A stretch of 64,000 nucleotides of DNA from Cladocopium goreaui (lineage: Eukaryota; Sar; Dinophyceae; Suessiales; Symbiodiniaceae), in the NCBI GenBank assembly GCA_947184155.2, contig CAMXCT020003135.1:280440-344439 (forward strand), written 5' to 3'. The translations under genes and the position numbers were made by a program. Shown in pieces: positions 55,662 to 64,000 of the stretch. The notes under the pieces are model-generated. The model ran no database searches and had not been told where the DNA came from. It saw nothing but the letters and a program-made list of their open reading frames with translations. Each line of letters starts with the position of its first letter. The first letter of the stretch is position 1.

Positions 55662-55805
55662 AACAGTGAGAATTACCTCTCTTTGGAATTGGAGTGCACT
55701 TCCAAAAAGCTTCCGCGACTCCTGGGTCAACACAGCATGTATCAAGACATATGATTATGCTATGGGGTGCTGGAAAATGAATGAACATGATGGGACTTAT
55801 CCTCT
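55662..55805 (+). CDS. candidate coding island
   Basis: Two plus frames are open after the family B end: NSENYLSLELECTSKKLPRL...SMYQDI (TGA at 55754), and TVRITSLWNWSALPKSFRDS...CWKMNEHDGTY, which reaches the next MITE. The first is shorter but more natural. Confidence 0.3.
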
Positions 55806-55944
55806 GGTGATTCAACGTAGCTATGAAAAAGGTCCATGTGTAAATATATATATATATATGTTTAAGTGTTTTTTCTTTAAAGAGGTATTTCATCATAAAT
55901 TATGTAATGGGCATTTTCCATAGCTGTGTTAAATAGCCAGAGGG
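55806..55944. repeat. family A MITE with TA insertion
   Basis: TATCCTCTGGTGATTCAACGTAG...TTAAATAGCCAGAGGG. Confidence 0.75.
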
Positions 55945-56379
55945 TACTATTGACGGCCACAGGCACAAACCTCTATAGCGAGAGAGCCTCCAATACCTAT
56001 AGAATTGGGCAAACATATACCATGGTCCTTGACTTGCAGAGGCACTAAAAATGTGGCATCAATGCTAGGATCAATACAGAGCTAAAACCCAAGAACTTGC
56101 ATTACTTAGTTCCTGCCATAATAGACTGGCTACTGAGAGATTTGAGGACGTCTTCTTGGATTTGTTGACAGGAATAGATTGACTTTGGTGAATTTTAAGG
56201 GGGTGATTAGGCACCATACTGACATTTAGTATCATTTGGTACTGATTTGAGACGCTTTTCAACATGTGAAACTGATGTACGTTACGTAAATTTCCCCACC
56301 CCGAGGATGAGATCTTTGTTATTTTTCCATTCTCGTCTTCTAAGGGTTTGGTGATGGTGCATTTGGCTCAAGGTTTCAG

Positions 56380-56598
56380 TTGCGATCTCGTTCCCATCGG
56401 CCCTTAGGGTCCGAATCTATGGATCAGTACAGTTCAATTGGTGTAACGTCCAAACTTTGCAAAGACCACGTAGTCACACACAGTCACAAAGTTTCATTGG
56501 CCCATGTTCTCCACAGCTGGCAAATTTCATGTCACTCTTGCTTTTTCTTGTTTTCAGCTAAAGATTGGCAGGGCTTCACCATAGTTCACCTGCCATAA
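56380..56598 (+). CDS. candidate terminal exon
   Basis: Acceptor AAGGTTTCAG: LRSRSHRPLGSESMDQYSSI then GVTSKLCKDHVVTHSHKVSL then AHVLHSWQISC and on to DWQGFTIVHLP, TAA. A TTCTTGTTTTCAG at 56549-56561 could be an internal acceptor. A second plus frame is open from 56359. Confidence 0.4.
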   Translation: MRSRSHRPLGSESMDQYSSIGVTSKLCKDHVVTHSHKVSLAHVLHSWQISCHSCFFLFSAKDWQGFTIVHLP

Positions 56599-57175
56599 CC
56601 TAGCCCTTACTCAAAGCGAGAATGTGTGGCGCATGTTTTCTTGTTTTTGCCTGGTACCATCCGTCAAAAGTTCCAATCCGCCTTTGGCCCATCATGGTGA
56701 TTCCTATCGGAGGCGTGGCGGACCTTCCTGCTAGATGTTGAAGGTGGAATTGAGGCATCAATGAGTTCACCTTAGAAAAGACATAGTGGCTATTATGATA
56801 TAATATTATAGATATATCACATATGATATATTATACATATGTGTGTGTATTATATATATATATGGGCGTGTCTTAAAATGGGGTATACCACAAATAGTCA
56901 ATTTAAATCAAGTCAATAGGGAAAGTGATGATTATATAACCAGGAGTACCCTATTTTTGGACAAGGACATCTCATTATATACATACATTCTGTAGTATGT
57001 GTATATAATTGTATATATTTATATTATATAACAGATGCTTATATATATATATACACATATACATACATGGAACAACATAAAAGCGTTGTTGGTTTGAAGC
57101 CTACCCTGCTATCATCATCCCAATGGGCCCAATGCATCTGGATCTGGAGCTGGGCTTGATCGACTATGATTGTGA

Positions 57176-57316
57176 CTTAGATGTGCCATGGAGTTAGTTA
57201 ACTAGTTAGTAAGTGGATTATTTCATTGGGATATAGGAGGTTATATATATATATATATATATTCCCAGTTACTAAGCAGTAGAATCGCGTATCTTTCCCA
57301 TGGCCCATCTAAGTAG
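57176..57316. repeat. family J element
   Basis: ACTTAGATGTGCCATGGAG...CCCATGGCCCATCTAAGTAG, carrying a TA microsatellite; its end supplies the next acceptor. Confidence 0.8.
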
Positions 57317-57453
57317 CCCATGGATTTGCCAAATCCCTCGGCTTGCAGCTGGGCACCGATGTCTGCGAGGTATGGGGGTCCCCCTCATGGGTCCGCCGCC
57401 ACCCGAAGTGGCGCATCGCTTTCGGGCCGCTGGGCGGATGGACGGTGCCATGA
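57317..57453 (+). CDS. terminal exon, hypothetical protein
   Basis: Two leftover bases, then HGFAKSLGLQLGTDVCEVWG then SPSWVRRHPKWRIAFGPLGG then WTVP and TGA. About 85% G/C third positions, one of the strongest coding signals in the window. Trp-rich; family unknown. Confidence 0.5.
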
Positions 57454-57763
57454 GTTGAGCTTGGCAAACGACTTCCACAGATCAGTTCTTCGAAAAAGGG
57501 TCAACATTTTGGAAGATTGAGAAGTTAGAAGAACTGAAAGTCGTTGAGAAGAAGCAATATCAACACTGAAGATTTTGGAAGCAGCAATGAAAAAACACTG
57601 AAGGGTTTTTCAGGGGAATTTGCATTAGATTCTTGGTTTGCTTCCCAATCTTGTTGTTGAATAGATGGAAACCCCAAAAAACCGGGTCAGGAAGAGGATT
57701 CTCCCAGTGGAAATGGTCAGAAATTGTTGTTTTTGGATTATATAATTTGGGATATTTTGGAGT

Positions 57764-57865
57764 TACCCTCTGGTAAACTAACATAGCTATTGAAAATTGC
57801 CATTTATAGTGGATTTTCCCATTTAAAATGGTGATGTTCCATAGTTATGTTAGTTTACCGGAGGG
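57764..57865. repeat. family A MITE
   Basis: CCCTCTGGTAAACTAACATAG...TTAGTTTACCGGAGGG. Confidence 0.9.
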
Positions 57866-57941
57866 TACATCTTAAATATCCAGGGTGTATATGTTGACAT
57901 GCCTTCCCTTTTTTTCGTTTCAACATCCTTCCCTTATGCAG

Positions 57942-58033
57942 TTGAGGTCATTAAGTACAGCATCCTGATCCTCATTCTGTCGCTCGTCCAGTTGGAGATG
58001 GGACAACCCCACGAAGACAGGGGACGTTTGTAA
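57942..58033 (+). CDS. terminal exon with a membrane-like helix
   Basis: Acceptor CCCTTATGCAG: EVIKYSILILILSLVQLEMG then QPHEDRGRL and TAA, the stop touching a family B MITE. Hydrophobic ILILILSLV run; strong G/C third-position bias. Confidence 0.5.
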
Positions 58034-58138
58034 CTGGTTGGTGGTTTGGAACATTGACTAATATTTTTCCATATATTGTGAAGAATGATCCCAATTGACT
58101 TTCATATTTTTCAGAGGGGTAGGTATACCACCAACCAG
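58034..58138. repeat. family B MITE
   Basis: CTGGTTGGTGGTTTGG...ACCACCAACCAG with GTAA on both sides. Confidence 0.9.
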
Positions 58139-58519
58139 GTAATGTCGGCCCCAGGTTTTTTTAAAGCAAATTATAGACAATGATTTCTGGGCAGCCAAAA
58201 AAAATGGGACACCACTCCATTTGTCATTTTGTGGACAAACCAACGATAGCAATATTATGATGTCTTGTGGGGAAAATTATTAATTGCCCAGACATACACC
58301 TTAGTATTGGCTGCCTGAAACATATCAACATTAGTTGCTCCTAGTTTCTCACAAAGCACTGAGTTGTTGATATCAGAGTAGTGAACTACGGCAGGTTGGG
58401 TTGGTTGGGTGACCATTCAAAACCCATGGGCTACTGAACATCTGAGAAAAACAAATGGTGGCCCAATGGCCCAACGGATTTTCCAAAATACAGGAAAGGC
58501 CTAAGGCCTATTTATTGAT

Positions 58520-58620
58520 GGCTGGTTGGTGGTTTTCACACATTTTTTATTTTCCATAATATACGGGATAATCCCATTGACTTTCATATGTTTCAAGATG
58601 GTTATTGCACCACCAACCAG
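58520..58620. repeat. family B MITE
   Basis: GGCTGGTTGGTGGTTTTCAC...CACCACCAACCAG. Confidence 0.9.
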
Positions 58621-58719
58621 AATTTTAGGTCAAACCATGGTTAAAAAAAAAAAACAACCATAGAGTTTTCTCATAGATTTTCCCTTGAAGCAATGTGTTG
58701 AAGACTGTTGACACCCCAG

Positions 58720-58802
58720 AGGTGCACCATTGGTGAATTGATCGCCGGCATTTTGGGCGGCGCCTTTGTCGCTTGGCGCTTCGCAAGAACCCAGTGTTAC
58801 TA
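58720..58802 (+). CDS. terminal exon with a Gly-rich membrane helix
   Basis: Acceptor TTGACACCCCAG: RCTIGELIAGILGGAFVAWR then FARTQCY. With the following family A composite removed exactly, TA + A makes the TAA stop. Otherwise CTTTG|GTAAAC would be a donor. GELIAGILGGAFVAW is a plausible transmembrane segment. Confidence 0.45.
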
Positions 58803-59063
58803 CCCTTTGGTAAACTAACATAGCGAACTGGAAAATCAATGAAACATCACCATTTGAAATATTTTTTGAATGGGTAACTACATGTAACTACCATGATTTA
58901 ATGGTGATATAATGGGATTTAGCGGTGATTTAATAGACTTGAATGGGGATTTAATGGAGATACACCCTCTGGTAAACTAACATAGCTATGGAAAATCACC
59001 AGTTACTAGCAAATTCAACTATAAATGGTCATTTTCAATAGCTATGTTAGTTTACCAAAGGGT
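58803..59063. repeat. composite family A element
   Basis: Outer CCCTTTGGTAAAC...TTACCAAAGGG matches itself; a second left end CCCTCTGGTAAAC at 58966 has no right partner. Confidence 0.8.
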
Positions 59064-59497
59064 AATTGGGGGGGGTACTCGTACCATTTCGGGACATATC
59101 ATTCTTTTGGAAAGTCGTAATAAACTGGAGGTTAAGATGATATGCTGTCAAATATCATGACCCATTGCACCAATACAGAAAGCCATCGAATCCCTTCATC
59201 TTTGAGGTGCTGATGGTCAGCAATTTGTTTTGGATTCCAGAACGCAAAAATTGCACACTTGTAATCAATTGTGGAGACTCACCACTGAGTAGAGTTACCA
59301 TTACCATGGTTTCTATTTATATAGCGCGGTAAACTCCCAAAAAAAGGCCTTCCCAGATTCCAGTGACTCCCAGAGAATGAGTCGTACAAACCAATTCTAT
59401 CCTCAATTACCAGGGGCATACCAGGAGGTATACATCTATAAAAATTATATATATATATAACATCATGATATTCAAACTATTCAATCCATTAAAGGCT

Positions 59498-59827
59498 TCA
59501 CAAGTCATGGCCCAAGAAAAAGTCAAGCTCGCCACGCGTTGTCATCGCGGTCATCGCGTAGGGCCAGATGTTGGTGTCCTCCTTGAACTTGATCCTCAAC
59601 GCACTCATCGGTGCGCCTGCGATCTGACGTGATCTCACATCGGGGGAGTTCATGTGGAATTTTCCAATGGGGATATCATGGGATACCGACATTGACCCCA
59701 AAAATGGCACAGATTTGTAGGTAAATATTGTAAATATTCCAGCACCATGGAGCATCTGGGATATTTCATGGGATACAATGGGATATTTCATGGGATATTT
59801 CATGGGATATTTCATGGGATATTTCAT
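59498..59827 (-). CDS. minus-strand coding island, hypothetical protein (up to 109 aa)
   Basis: Frame ends at TGA on the minus strand. Best part: SPDVRSRQIAGAPMSALRIK then FKEDTNIWPYAMTAMTTRGE then LDFFLGHDL, about 74% G/C third positions. Upstream MSVSHDIPIGKFHMN and a MKYP repeat coded by a 12-bp satellite are open too, but may be intron. Acceptor candidate ATCACGTCAG (59622). Confidence 0.5.
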   Translation of the reverse strand: MKYPMKYPMKYPMKYPIVSHEISQMLHGAGIFTIFTYKSVPFLGSMSVSHDIPIGKFHMNSPDVRSRQIAGAPMSALRIKFKEDTNIWPYAMTAMTTRGELDFFLGHDL

Positions 59828-59875
59828 GGGATATGGGAAGGGTTACAATGGGATATTTCATGGGATATGAATTGG
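59757..59875. repeat. 12-bp tandem repeat
   Basis: CATGGGATATTT repeated at least five times, with two ACAATGGGATATTT variants. Confidence 0.95.
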
Positions 59876-59978
59876 ATATCATTGGCAAACATTGGCCAAG
59901 TGATCCATAAAACCATGGGGGACGGCAAACACTTCATAGGTGCCTTAGGTATCAACATCGATCTGTCAAAATGATTTA

Positions 59979-60077
59979 CCCTCTGGTAAACTAACATAGC
60001 TATTGAAAATGGTGATTTGTAGTGGATTTTCCCAATAAAAATGGTGATTTTCAATAGCTATCTTAGTTTACCAGAGG
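59979..60077. repeat. family A MITE
   Basis: CCCTCTGGTAAACTAACATAG...TTAGTTTACCAGAGGG. Confidence 0.9.
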
Positions 60078-60585
60078 GTAAATGTTAGATAAACATCCCC
60101 TACCTTGGATAGTTTGATCCTTTAGTTTTTTGTTACACATGGAAAATAACCAGCCAACCAGCACAAGATTTTTTTGTTGCGGACAACCAAAGATTGACCA
60201 TGTAAATGTATACCATACATGGAGCCATTTTTTGGGGGGTAGTTCCAGACCGTGTGCACAAAAATCATACAGTTCACCACACAATCACCCAATGCAGGTG
60301 CATATTCGATGGGTTTGTCCAAACATGGGGGCATAAATAATTACCCCCAAAACTTATATCAATAGGCAATAAGATGGACACTTATGAAACAAAACATGGA
60401 ATGGGGCACCAAATTTTTCAGACAGACCAATACTAAAAACACCCCGTTCAACTCTCAGAAGCTCAAGATATAGCAGGTGTTCGTTATTTTCCAAATTCAG
60501 CAGCATCCGGTTGTGACATCAACCAGCCATGGATCAAGGAACTCCCATGAACCAATGATCCCATGACAGCTGCGCAGGTGTTTGG

Positions 60586-60840
60586 ATGTTGAAAGATGAC
60601 TCGACCATCGGCCGCATCTATGCTTTCCTTGGACGTTCTTGCTGCAAACCCTGCACTGAACAGTGGGACAAGCCCAGTTCGCGGGGCGGGTGGAACGCAA
60701 GGGATGTTGAGTCTGATGGATCTGATAGTTCGTTTTCTGTCTCAACAAAACACATGTTTTTTTTTTTTTTTGTTGTTGTCTACAAAACTTACTTCTGCTT
60801 AGTAGGGAATGAGGGAATGATCCACAAGAACTATCAATAA
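60586..60840 (+). CDS. coding island of uncertain frame
   Basis: Plus frame MLKDDSTIGRIYAFLGRSCC then KPCTEQWDKPSSRGGWNARD has the best RNY pattern to about 60750. A second plus frame (MTRPSAASMLSLDVLAANPA) and a 150-codon minus frame are also open. The region is coding-like, but strand and frame are not settled. Confidence 0.3.
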   Translation: MLKDDSTIGRIYAFLGRSCCKPCTEQWDKPSSRGGWNARDVESDGSDSSFSVSTKHMFFFFFVVVYKTYFCLVGNEGMIHKNYQ

Positions 60841-61175
60841 TAATCCCATTCCATTCCCATCCATTCCCTACTAAGCACCGGTAAGAAAGCATCTGTTCAA
60901 GAAATGAGTTACTCATGCCACCTATATCGGTGTCCACAACAGTGTCCATCCAGTCGGGATGAAAGCCTTGAGTGCAAGCCCAGAGGTGAGCAAAATGGCA
61001 TTGGGATATAGGCCCACTAATTATGATATTATGTTTAGATATGGTGACATAATGTTATATATGGTTAGATAATATACTCATTATACTCATATTGATTAAT
61101 TAATGTTGTATGTATGGTTAGACAATATACTCATTATACTCATATACAAGCTCAACTGCACCCCGAAGTATAAGA

Positions 61176-61499
61176 TTATGAATTGGAATGAGTCCTGAAC
61201 AGGTGAAGGATGGTGAGAAGTTGAGATTTGTCAAGACCTATCGGAACATGGAAATGGGAGGTTGAACATACACAATTAATCACAATTACAGGTGCCAATC
61301 TGGCAAAACACCAAACCTCAAACCCCAAACCCAAAGTGAATACTGCATAAACATATAGATAGACTATAGAAATCCCCATGAATAGTCTTTGCCCATGGGA
61401 CTTGACACATTGTGTGACACGATCGGCATTGGTTTTCTCCATCACACAGCAAGCGATCTTGCTGGAGGTGTCAAGGTGGCTTGACCTGTTTGATGCCAT
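61176..61499 (-). CDS. small ORF, putative membrane protein (107 aa)
   Basis: Minus ATG at 61499 to TAA: MASNRSSHLDTSSKIACCVM, a soluble start, then hydrophobic LFMGISIVYLYVYAVFTLGL and VIVINCVC, then LDKSQLLTILHLFRTHSNS. The plus strand of its first third is open as well (VFSITQQAILLEVSRWLDL). Uninterrupted by elements. No family recognised. Confidence 0.35.
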   Translation of the reverse strand: MASNRSSHLDTSSKIACCVMEKTNADRVTQCVKSHGQRLFMGISIVYLYVYAVFTLGLGFEVWCFARLAPVIVINCVCSTSHFHVPIGLDKSQLLTILHLFRTHSNS

Positions 61500-61576
61500 T
61501 CATCATTTGTGCCTTGGCAGGCTAAAAGATATCCTGCGGAAATCTAACATGGCCGGCTGGGAAGCCCATAGTTAGG

Positions 61577-61700
61577 CTGGAGCCCCCAGTTCGTTAGCTA
61601 AGTTAGTTTAGCACTCCAATCACTTGGACCTAGGCAGCAGATATCTACTTGATGGGGTTATGAACCCACGAATAACTAAGGGGGGGGCACCACCGCACGT
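61577..61700 (+). repeat. family C MITE, diverged
   Basis: GCTGGAGCCCCCAGTTCG...GGGGGGGCACCACCGCACG. Confidence 0.75.
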
Positions 61701-61702
61701 AC

Positions 61703-61838
61703 AAGGTGGTACCCCCCAGTGATGTTTGTTGGTTTATAATCCCCATTAACTATATATATATATATATATATCCCCCATAAACCCTAGTGAAATTGGACTT
61801 ATAAACCAAGTTAGATAACGAACTGGGGCACCACCGCA
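61703..61838 (+). repeat. family C MITE, tandem with the previous copy
   Basis: CAAGGTGGTACCCCCC...GGGGCACCACCGCACG; the two copies share the CACCACCGCACGTA junction. Confidence 0.85.
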
Positions 61839-62099
61839 CGTAGGTAGCCTGTGCCACAGAAATCCCATGGAAATCGCGTTTGGAGAATCATCGAACTTAT
61901 GAGTTACCGGGCCTGGTAAACGTTAACAAAAAACGGTGGAAAAGACCACCATTTTTTTAGAGGGCGGCACCCCGTGGGGGAGTGAATTTTCATTAAAAAT
62001 GAGGATAAAACACTGTAAATACCGATGTTTTATGCATTTGGAGGGTCTAAAACCCTAGTAAAATACATTTTTTTCATCATGATCTTGACATGAGATATA

Positions 62100-63030
62100 C
62101 AAAAACATTGACAGGCACCAAAAAAAACAAAAAAAACAAACCACTAGATGCACCAAACATCGACAGGCACCAAAAAAAACAAAAAAAACAAAAATTCCAG
62201 CAACTACTCAGAAGTGGACCCATAGTTCCTGGAAATTTTAGTTTTTTTGGTTTTTTTGGTGCCTGTGCAGGTTTGGTGCATCTAGTGGTTTGTTTTTTTT
62301 GGTGTTTGTGCAGGTTTGGTGACTCTGACTTCACAAAACATTGACAGGCACCAAAAAACAAACAAACCACTAGATGCACCAAACATCGGCAGGCACCAAA
62401 CAAACCAAAAAAAACAAACATTCCAGCAACTACTCAGAAGTGGACCCATAGTTCCTGGAATTGTTGTTTTTTTTGGTTTTTTTGGTGCCTGTCGATGTTT
62501 GGTGCATCTAGTGGTTTGTTTTTTTTGTTTTTTTTGGTGCCTGTGCAGGTTTGGTGACTCTGACTTCACAAAACATTGACAGGCACCAAAAAAACCAAAC
62601 CACTAGATGCACCAAACATCGACAGGCACCAAAAAAAACAAAAAAAAACAAAAAAAAACAAAAATTCCAGCAACTACTCAGAAGTGGACCCATAGTTCCT
62701 GGAAATTTTAGCTTTTTTGTTTTTTTTGGTGCCTGTGCAGGTTTGGTGCATCTAGTGGTTTTTTTTTGATTTTTTTGGTGCCTGTGCAGGTTTGGTGACT
62801 CTGACTTCACAAAACATTGACAGACACCAAAAAAACCAACAAAAACCAATAATTCCAGCAACTACTCAGAAGTGGACCATAGTTCCTGGAAATTTTAGTT
62901 TTTTACTTTTTCCTTTGCAGGTTTGGTGCATCTAGTGGTTTGTTTTTTTTTTGTTTTTTTTTGGTGCTTGTGCAGGTTTGGTGCATCTATTGGTTTGTTT
63001 GTTTTTTTGATGCCTGTGCAGGTTTTGGTG
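62100..63030. repeat. tandem array of long hairpin units
   Basis: About four units of roughly 236 bp. Each has AACATTGACAGGCACC, A-rich spacer, CCACTAGATGCACCAAAC, GACAGGCACC, A-rich spacer, then the core TTCCAGCAACTACTCAGAAG...GTTCCTGGAA, then the inverse arm GGTGCCTGTGCAGGTTTGG, ATCTAGTGG. Units join at GACTCTGACTTCACAAA. The last unit is partial. Confidence 0.9.
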
Positions 63031-63313
63031 ATTCTAGATTGTGTATGTTTGGATCTTGGCCATATTTTAAACTTATGTTTCAAAGAAGCAAACATACCGT
63101 TATCTTTGAATAGCTATGCCACCACACAGGTTGCCTGACCTTAATATTCAACAGCTTGACAAATTTCTTTGTCTCTTAGGCTTTCTCTCTCTCTCTGTCT
63201 AACTATTGAAATGAGACTGCTGACAAGACTCTGCAAGATAACAATGATAAACGAGATATGTACCTACTTCTTGAGTTGTAACATTCCCACCATCCTTCTT
63301 ATCCAGAGTGTTA

Positions 63314-63890
63314 GATGTTTTCTGTTATGTTATATCCACCTATATAATGTATGCCCTTCCCACCATACTTCTTATGTAGCGCAAATGCTTCTATATACAA
63401 TATATGTTAAGATGATATCAATCTAACAAGTTCATGAAGAAACACCTATATCATATCAATTGCTTTAGCAATAGAATTTCTCCATCACCTCCATCACACT
63501 AGTCACCTATTGCTACTGTATATTCTGTTCCAAGATGTGCAGCTACCCATTCTTATGGCATGTTGTGCAGCAGATGTTTCATTCTTATGGCATGTTGTGC
63601 AGCAGATGTTTTCTGTTATGTTATATCCACCTATATAATGTATGCCCTTCCCACCATATTTCTTATGTAGCGCAAATGCTTCTATATACAATATATGTTA
63701 AGATGATATCAATCTAACAAGTTCATGAAGAAACACCTATATCATATCAATTGCTTTTAGCAATATAATTTCTCCATCACCTCCATCACACTAGTCACCT
63801 ATTGCTACTGTATATTCTGTTCCAAGATGTGCAGCTACCCATTCTTATGGCATGTTGTGCAGCAGATGTTTTCTGTTATGTGCTGATTGT
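63314..63890. repeat. tandem duplication, 260-bp unit
   Basis: TGTTTTCTGTTATG recurs at about 63317, 63608 and 63868. The first period is longer by a nested 31-bp duplication (CATTCTTATGGCATGTTGTG). Copies are nearly identical. Confidence 0.9.
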
Positions 63891-64000
63891 TTGTAGTTCT
63901 TTGCAAGCCTCACAGAAAAAATTGAATCCTGCCACAAGAGTCTGTAAATGCCAGTGATTTATGACAGCATATGAGAGCCTTTGGAGGTGAACTCTATTTT

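Noticed and set aside
60497-60949. 150-codon minus-strand frame with Cys/His clusters resembling a zinc finger
   Set aside because: Cys and His do not form a recognised spacing, a poly-K block lies inside, and plus frames have better codon periodicity.
62077-63095. Many open frames rich in HQKKQKK or FFGACR
   Set aside because: They are translations of the A-rich and T-rich hairpin array.
1-64000. tRNA, rRNA, CRISPR, bacterial promoters or operons
   Set aside because: No cloverleaf with A/B boxes, no conserved rRNA blocks and no regularly spaced direct repeats with unique spacers seen by eye.

Overview
This is nuclear DNA of a eukaryote, most likely a repeat-rich protist. I see no bacterial operons, no ribosome binding sites and no long genes. 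The background is AT-rich, full of TA microsatellites and packed with short inverted-repeat elements. In it sit about 60 small coding islands of 60-500 bp, richer in GC than their surroundings, many bounded by eukaryotic splice signals (poly-T then CAG; GTAAGT/GTGAGT-type donors). Dense MITEs inside genes fit the introner-bearing dinoflagellate lineages (Symbiodiniaceae, Polarella, Amoebophrya-type syndinians). That placement is inference; no marker gene is present.

MITE families, named here for convenience. A: TA-flanked, CCCTCTGGTAA...TTACCAGAGGG, about 100 bp, 25 or more copies. B: CTGGTTGGTGG...CCACCAACCAG, about 110 bp, 16 or more copies. C: TA-flanked, CAAGGTGGTGCCCC...GGGCACCATCCTG, about 125 bp, 12 or more copies. 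D: ACAGTTATGGCC...GGCCATAACTGT. E: CTGGGTAAATT...AATTTACCCAG. F: GGAGGTAC...GTACCTCC. G: about 200 bp, no clear TIR. J: ACTTAGATGGGCCATGG... and its inverse.

Central observation: in many places a MITE sits inside a coding island, and removing exactly the element plus one copy of its target duplication rejoins the two sides into one open frame. Examples are 10115-10216, 13548-13674, 18076-18198, 22689-22798, 29921-30048, 31665-31779, 36859-36979, 40423-40544, 45298-45409 and 47653-47785. The elements therefore look like precisely removed intervening sequences. They could be introners spliced from RNA or, less likely, DNA segments eliminated like ciliate IESs. The TIR ends of families A, B and E also carry symmetrical GT...AG signals, so one element can look like an intron on either strand.

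Layout: 0-3 kb, small islands. 4.8-6.7 kb, a six-exon plus-strand gene end with consistent phases. 7-11 kb, plus-strand islands including the longest one (135 codons). 12.6-18.2 kb, mixed strands, with a three-exon minus gene at 16.7-18.2 kb. 18.3-31.9 kb, plus-strand islands around a 1.1 kb array of TATAAAATGG motifs (25.2-26.3 kb). 32-47 kb, plus-strand islands including a chained gene end at 34.4-35.5 kb. 47.6-48 kb, a complete small minus ORF holding a family C element. 48-54 kb, mostly MITEs and AT repeats. 54-62 kb, several short terminal exons on both strands. 62.1-63.05 kb, a tandem array of giant hairpins. 63.3-63.9 kb, a tandem duplication.

No coding island matched a protein family I can name, so every product is hypothetical and no pathway can be assigned. 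Strand and frame are judged from open length, G/C-rich third positions, splice signals and phase agreement. They are uncertain where both strands are open, and this is stated per entry. Intervals without an entry hold AT-rich sequence, degenerate MITE pieces and nothing else I can support.
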